The notes under the pieces: model-generated | What the model was told of the DNA's origin: nothing | Database searches by the model: none | The model's input: the letters and a program-made list of their open reading frames with translations, nothing else | Assembly (NCBI GenBank): GCA_027013575.1 | Contig: JALWGN010000053.1 | Location: forward strand, 1 to 34,823 | Direction of reading: 5' to 3' | Length of the DNA: 34,823 bases | From: Desulfurobacteriaceae bacterium | Lineage (GTDB): Bacteria; Aquificota; Aquificia; Desulfurobacteriales; Desulfurobacteriaceae | Position numbers and translations under genes: made by a program | Shown: positions 31,727 to 34,823 of the stretch, piece by piece | How positions within the stretch are numbered: position 1 is the first letter of the stretch | How the letters are laid out: each line of letters starts with the position of its first letter

Positions 31727-33098
31727 CTCTCTCTTTGTGCCTCAGCTCAAGTATTTTAGCGTTAAGGATTTTTATCATAGAGTCTATCTTCTTTTCAGAC
31801 TCTTCCGATATTTTCCTGACTTCTACTCTTTTAACTTCCGGCTCTATCAGTTTTATCTCTTTTCCGTAAAACTCTTTTAGCCTGTCAATTCTGCTCTTAA
31901 GGGTTTGATAGGCCGTGTAGTTCTTCGGGTAGATCTCAACTACTGTTCCTCTATCTACAGAGCGTTCAATGAAGGCTTTAAGGGTGTTTACTGTTCCGTT
32001 TTTAGTTTTTTTTTCTGTGGAACTCTCCCTTCCCGTTAATTTGATTCCGCTTTTCAGGAGCTCCGATATTTTCCTTACTTCCTTAAAGTAGGAGAGCTTG
32101 TAGAGGATAAAGAAGAGAAGCGTAAACGGGTAGGGATGTGTCTGGAGCTCCCTGTGCCCCCTGCTGATTATCTCAAAGGCTGCTGTCAGCTCCTCTTCTG
32201 AGAAGTCCGATACAGAGGTAAACTCCCTCTCTACCAACTCTATCAGCTGTTTTGAGATATAGACAGGGTTGTAGCCTTCTATTTCCAGTTTCTTCAGCCT
32301 CTTTTTCAGCTCCTCTTTCTCCCCTCTGAATCCCAGCGAGAGGAGCTCCCTTACCTCTCTGCCGGTTAGGATTCCTAAAAACTCAGAAACCGTTTTTGTC
32401 TCTACCTTTCCCTGCCCCAGCGCTATTGCCTGGTCTAAGAGGCTCTCTGCATCTCTCATACACCCTTCAGACGAAACGGCTATGAGTTTCAGAGCCTCTT
32501 TTTCGCACTCAACTTCTTCCTTCTGGCATATTTCCCATAGAGTTTTAACTATTACCTCTTCAGGTATTTTTCTGAAGATGAACTTCTGGCACCTTGAAAG
32601 TATAGTTGGAGGAATTCTGTCAAGTTCCGTTGTTGCCAGTATGAAAACTACGTGTTCCGGTGGCTCTTCAAGTGTTTTTAACAGGGCGTTGAATGCCTCT
32701 TTTGTAAGCATGTGGAATTCGTCAATTATGTAAACCTTTCTCTTCCCTTTTACAGGGGCGTAGTGGACAGATTCCCTCAGCTCCCTTATCTGGTCAACCC
32801 CTCTGTTTGATGCAGCGTCTATCTCTATTACGTCTGGATGGGAACCCTTTGTTATCTCTACACACTGGGAACAGGAGTTGCAGGGCTCTCCGTTTTCGGG
32901 GTTTTCACAGTTAAGTGCTTTTGCAACTATCCTTGCCGTTGTTGTTTTTCCAACTCCTCTGGGGCCTGCGAATATGTAGGCGTGGGCTACTCTGCCGGTG
33001 GCAACGGCGTTTCTCAGCGTTTCTGTTATAAACTCCTGTCCTGTAACCTCTGAGAACTTCTGGGGGCGATACTTTCTCGGTATAGCTGTGTAGGCCAT
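31707..33098 (-). CDS. dnaX: DNA polymerase III gamma/tau subunit
   Basis: The 463-residue clamp-loader ATPase has RPQKFSEVTGQEFI, the Walker A GPRGVGKT, a four-Cys zinc module (CENPENGEPCNSCSQC), VYIIDEFHMLTKEAFNALLKTLEEPP and the arginine finger SRCQKF. Domain III ends near residue 350. It loads the sliding clamp at replication forks. The C-terminal part is short compared with Escherichia coli tau (643 residues). An A9 run at codons 362-365 would yield a 365-residue gamma-like product by slippage. ATG 33098 follows AAAGGGAGAAGAG. It heads the dnaX-regulator-bioF group. Confidence 0.95.
   Translation of the reverse strand: MAYTAIPRKYRPQKFSEVTGQEFITETLRNAVATGRVAHAYIFAGPRGVGKTTTARIVAKALNCENPENGEPCNSCSQCVEITKGSHPDVIEIDAASNRGVDQIRELRESVHYAPVKGKRKVYIIDEFHMLTKEAFNALLKTLEEPPEHVVFILATTELDRIPPTILSRCQKFIFRKIPEEVIVKTLWEICQKEEVECEKEALKLIAVSSEGCMRDAESLLDQAIALGQGKVETKTVSEFLGILTGREVRELLSLGFRGEKEELKKRLKKLEIEGYNPVYISKQLIELVEREFTSVSDFSEEELTAAFEIISRGHRELQTHPYPFTLLFFILYKLSYFKEVRKISELLKSGIKLTGRESSTEKKTKNGTVNTLKAFIERSVDRGTVVEIYPKNYTAYQTLKSRIDRLKEFYGKEIKLIEPEVKRVEVRKISEESEKKIDSMIKILNAKILELRHKERDESTGS
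32006..32015 (-). other. Slippage site (GAAAAAAAAA) in dnaX
   Basis: On the minus strand G followed by nine A encodes Glu362-Lys363-Lys364 and the first base of Thr365. With one extra A, or a -1 ribosomal shift, the next codons are AAC TAA, giving a stop at once. With one A lost, the frame stops after five more residues. The place is just after the three clamp-loader domains, as expected for gamma versus tau. Confidence 0.55.
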
Positions 33099-33122
33099 CT
33101 CTTCTCCCTTTGGTTATCTGAA

Positions 33123-33128
33123 ATTATA
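33123..33128 (-). promoter_or_regulatory. -10 box upstream of dnaX
   Basis: On the minus strand TATAAT lies 24 bases before the dnaX ATG, predicting a short leader that includes AAAGGGAG. No good -35 box is found 16-18 bases upstream. Confidence 0.4.
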
Positions 33129-33197
33129 CACTGACCCGAACATTAACCCTCCTTTATTTATTAAAGTATGAATGATTTAATTATTTAACCAAGTATA

Positions 33198-33226
33198 TTG
33201 ACAATTACTAATTTAAGATGTACAAA
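33198..33226 (+). promoter_or_regulatory. Promoter of the multiheme cytochrome gene
   Basis: A perfect TTGACA (33198-33203) is followed 17 bases later by TACAAA (33221-33226), in a very A+T-rich stretch. An AGGAGGT site (33246-33252) stands seven bases before the ATG at 33260. The strong -35 and ribosome site suggest high expression. Confidence 0.6.
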
Positions 33227-33259
33227 AATTAGTAGAGAACCTAATAGGAGGTCTTCATT

Positions 33260-34823
33260 ATGAAAGGTATAAGAGGAACCATCTCACTAGCGCTCCTGAT
33301 GTTGCTCTTTGGGAGCTCCTCAGTTCTTGCCCACCCTTCAGTTGACCTGAAGGATGTTCTGGGCAACAACATTCTTGACTCAAACGGGAACGTCGTTTCA
33401 AAGCTCCCGGTCAGCTACCAAAAGTCCTGTAGCGCCTGTCACGACCTTGACTTCATCAACGAAGGCTGGCACACTCAACAGGGTAGGCTCTCAACTCTAA
33501 CTTCAGACATCTACAACCTCTACTACGATAAGTTTGGAGACCAGAACTTTACAAACGGCCTTCCTAAAGACCAGTCAAAACTATGGCTGAAGTGGTACGG
33601 CCCAAACAACATCTACGGTCCAGGTGGTATGTACAACAGGATTTCAGTTCCACATATGTTCCATCTCGCGCCCTATAAAACCAACGATCCGTTAGACGTT
33701 GACTTTACAACTGCAGACTGGGACTTTGGTAAATGTTCAATCTGCCACCCCGGTGGTGGTTACGGTCTTAAAGACCAGAAAGACCAGCCACTTGACAAGA
33801 TGGACATGACAAAGGTTGAGGATGGCCTTAAAAACGGTACCTACTACGGCGACTACCTTATGAACTCAACAGATGGCTCTGGAAAGCTCATTGTTCAAAC
33901 CTACCACGCAAAGGCTGGAAATGTAACCGTTCCAAACGTAAGAGACAACGACTGCCTTATCTGTCACGCTTACTCCTACGACCTTGCAAAAGCTCGTATG
34001 ACTTCCTGGTTGAAAAAACATCCTGGCTGGGTTGATACAGTTGGAGCAAGGCTTGGAAAGGTCAACTCAGACTGGACGGTTACGTACGATACAAACGCAG
34101 TTCAGAACTTCAATAAACTTATTGGCTCTACCTCTAATGAAACCTGTGCAAGGTGTCATGCAGGTGTTTACGACATAAACGGAGACGGAAAAATCACTCC
34201 TTACGACAACATTGGTCTCTTTGGAAACCTTTATCTCTTAACCTCTCCGGGATTTTTCAAGAGAGCTCAGGAAATAGGCGATGTTGCTGAACTTGGGAGC
34301 GATGGCCTTCCCCATAAAGTAATTGATCCTGATAAGAGGCCTGAATACTTTGATCCCAAAACAAAGGAGTGGAAAAAAGTTCCGTACTTAGACGTCCACG
34401 CCGAGGCTGGCCTTAAATGTGCAGACTGTCACTATCCTGTTAAGCATGAACCTGTTTCAACCGGAGGGCTCGGCTACGTTCCAAACCTCTCTGCGGCGAT
34501 TCCATCCCACGACTTTGCCAAAGGAACAGACGGCTTCAACGTTCGTTCAGACCTTGATGGAACTATTACCTGTACGAAATGTCACACAAACTTTATGCAG
34601 GATCACGCTGGAGTTTTCGGCCCCGGAGATGCCACTGCCAAGCACATGAAGTACATCCACTGTACAACCTGCCACATTCCACAGAAGTTTAACGGCGTAA
34701 TTCAAACTCTTATAAGGACAACTGAAGAAGGTAAAGGTCACCTCTTTGCAAACTTCAAAGAGATAGATGTTAACGGTGAAAAAGAATTTGTAACGGTTCC
34801 GTTCACTCCAGACTACGTCTGGT
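33260..34823 (+). CDS. Periplasmic multiheme cytochrome c (3' end outside window)
   Basis: The first 521 codons are visible. Residues 1-24 are a signal peptide (GTISLALLMLLFGSSSVLA). Seven CxxCH heme-binding motifs follow at Cys57, 159, 232, 296, 387, 438 and 468 (CSACH, CSICH, CLICH, CARCH, CADCH, CTKCH, CTTCH). Spacing is wide, and extra His residues could be distal ligands. Directly after the fourth motif lies DINGDGKITPYD (305-316), an EF-hand-like calcium loop. Such proteins carry electrons in the periplasm, as in octaheme reductases or extracellular electron transfer; the exact family is not clear from the part seen. It is the first gene of its transcript. Confidence 0.92.
   Translation, partial: MKGIRGTISLALLMLLFGSSSVLAHPSVDLKDVLGNNILDSNGNVVSKLPVSYQKSCSACHDLDFINEGWHTQQGRLSTLTSDIYNLYYDKFGDQNFTNGLPKDQSKLWLKWYGPNNIYGPGGMYNRISVPHMFHLAPYKTNDPLDVDFTTADWDFGKCSICHPGGGYGLKDQKDQPLDKMDMTKVEDGLKNGTYYGDYLMNSTDGSGKLIVQTYHAKAGNVTVPNVRDNDCLICHAYSYDLAKARMTSWLKKHPGWVDTVGARLGKVNSDWTVTYDTNAVQNFNKLIGSTSNETCARCHAGVYDINGDGKITPYDNIGLFGNLYLLTSPGFFKRAQEIGDVAELGSDGLPHKVIDPDKRPEYFDPKTKEWKKVPYLDVHAEAGLKCADCHYPVKHEPVSTGGLGYVPNLSAAIPSHDFAKGTDGFNVRSDLDGTITCTKCHTNFMQDHAGVFGPGDATAKHMKYIHCTTCHIPQKFNGVIQTLIRTTEEGKGHLFANFKEIDVNGEKEFVTVPFTPDYVW

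Noticed and set aside
1-34823. tRNA, rRNA, insertion sequences or prophage genes
   Set aside because: No cloverleaf, rRNA-like stretch, transposase or integrase motif was found in the intergenic regions or frames.

Overview
The window looks like chromosomal DNA from a thermophilic, Gram-negative, anaerobic bacterium of the Aquificota, most likely near the Desulfurobacteriaceae (Thermovibrio, Desulfurobacterium). This is inferred from gene content and style. LpxC, an ADP-heptose epimerase and an outer-membrane barrel indicate a Gram-negative envelope. Archaeal-type 3-dehydroquinate synthase II, NurA, HspR and a periplasmic multiheme cytochrome c fit this group. Arginine is largely encoded by AGG/AGA, genes overlap by a few bases, and no gap exceeds 300 bases except the CRISPR locus. 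No database search was run.

Layout. 1-2344 (minus): a TIM-barrel protein, peptide deformylase and the start of the NAD(P)HX repair enzyme Nnr. 2403-6294 (plus): a large outer-membrane barrel, hisI, hisE, and a PocR-type sensor/diguanylate cyclase whose reading frame is interrupted by one in-frame UGA at 5422. 6291-7873 (minus): a transpeptidase and a HIT hydrolase. 7933-10719 (plus): NurA, a methyltransferase and the selenium-dependent tRNA enzyme MnmH. 10695-11780 (minus): a PilZ-like/TM/SPOR protein. 11900-16156 (plus): AmrS, a PEBP-family protein, a beta-CASP ribonuclease and an unrecognised coupled protein. 16137-21610 (minus): a small membrane protein, LpxC, a B12-type radical SAM enzyme, Hsp20 and PolX. 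21654-26311 (plus): a thioesterase, an exported SH3-like protein, a PLP-homeostasis protein, a DUF2283 protein, DHQ synthase II, an unknown small protein and HldD. 26416-29349 (plus): the HspR repressor and ClpC. 29399-30094: a palindrome-rich CRISPR leader and an 8-repeat array with no cas genes in the window. 30070-33098 (minus): dnaX, a REC-Fis response regulator and bioF. 33260-end (plus): a multiheme cytochrome c cut by the window edge.

The signals most worth following are: (1) the UGA inside the PocR domain, followed at selenocysteine-like distance by a hairpin with GU in its loop, in a genome that carries the selenophosphate-using MnmH; (2) the octamer palindrome GGAGCTCC, present about 40 times by hand count and in all three codon phases; (3) an A9 slippage site in dnaX where both shifted frames stop almost at once; (4) a last, decayed CRISPR repeat that encodes the C-terminus and stop codon of BioF; (5) a CRISPR leader built of nested inverted repeats around a near-consensus promoter.
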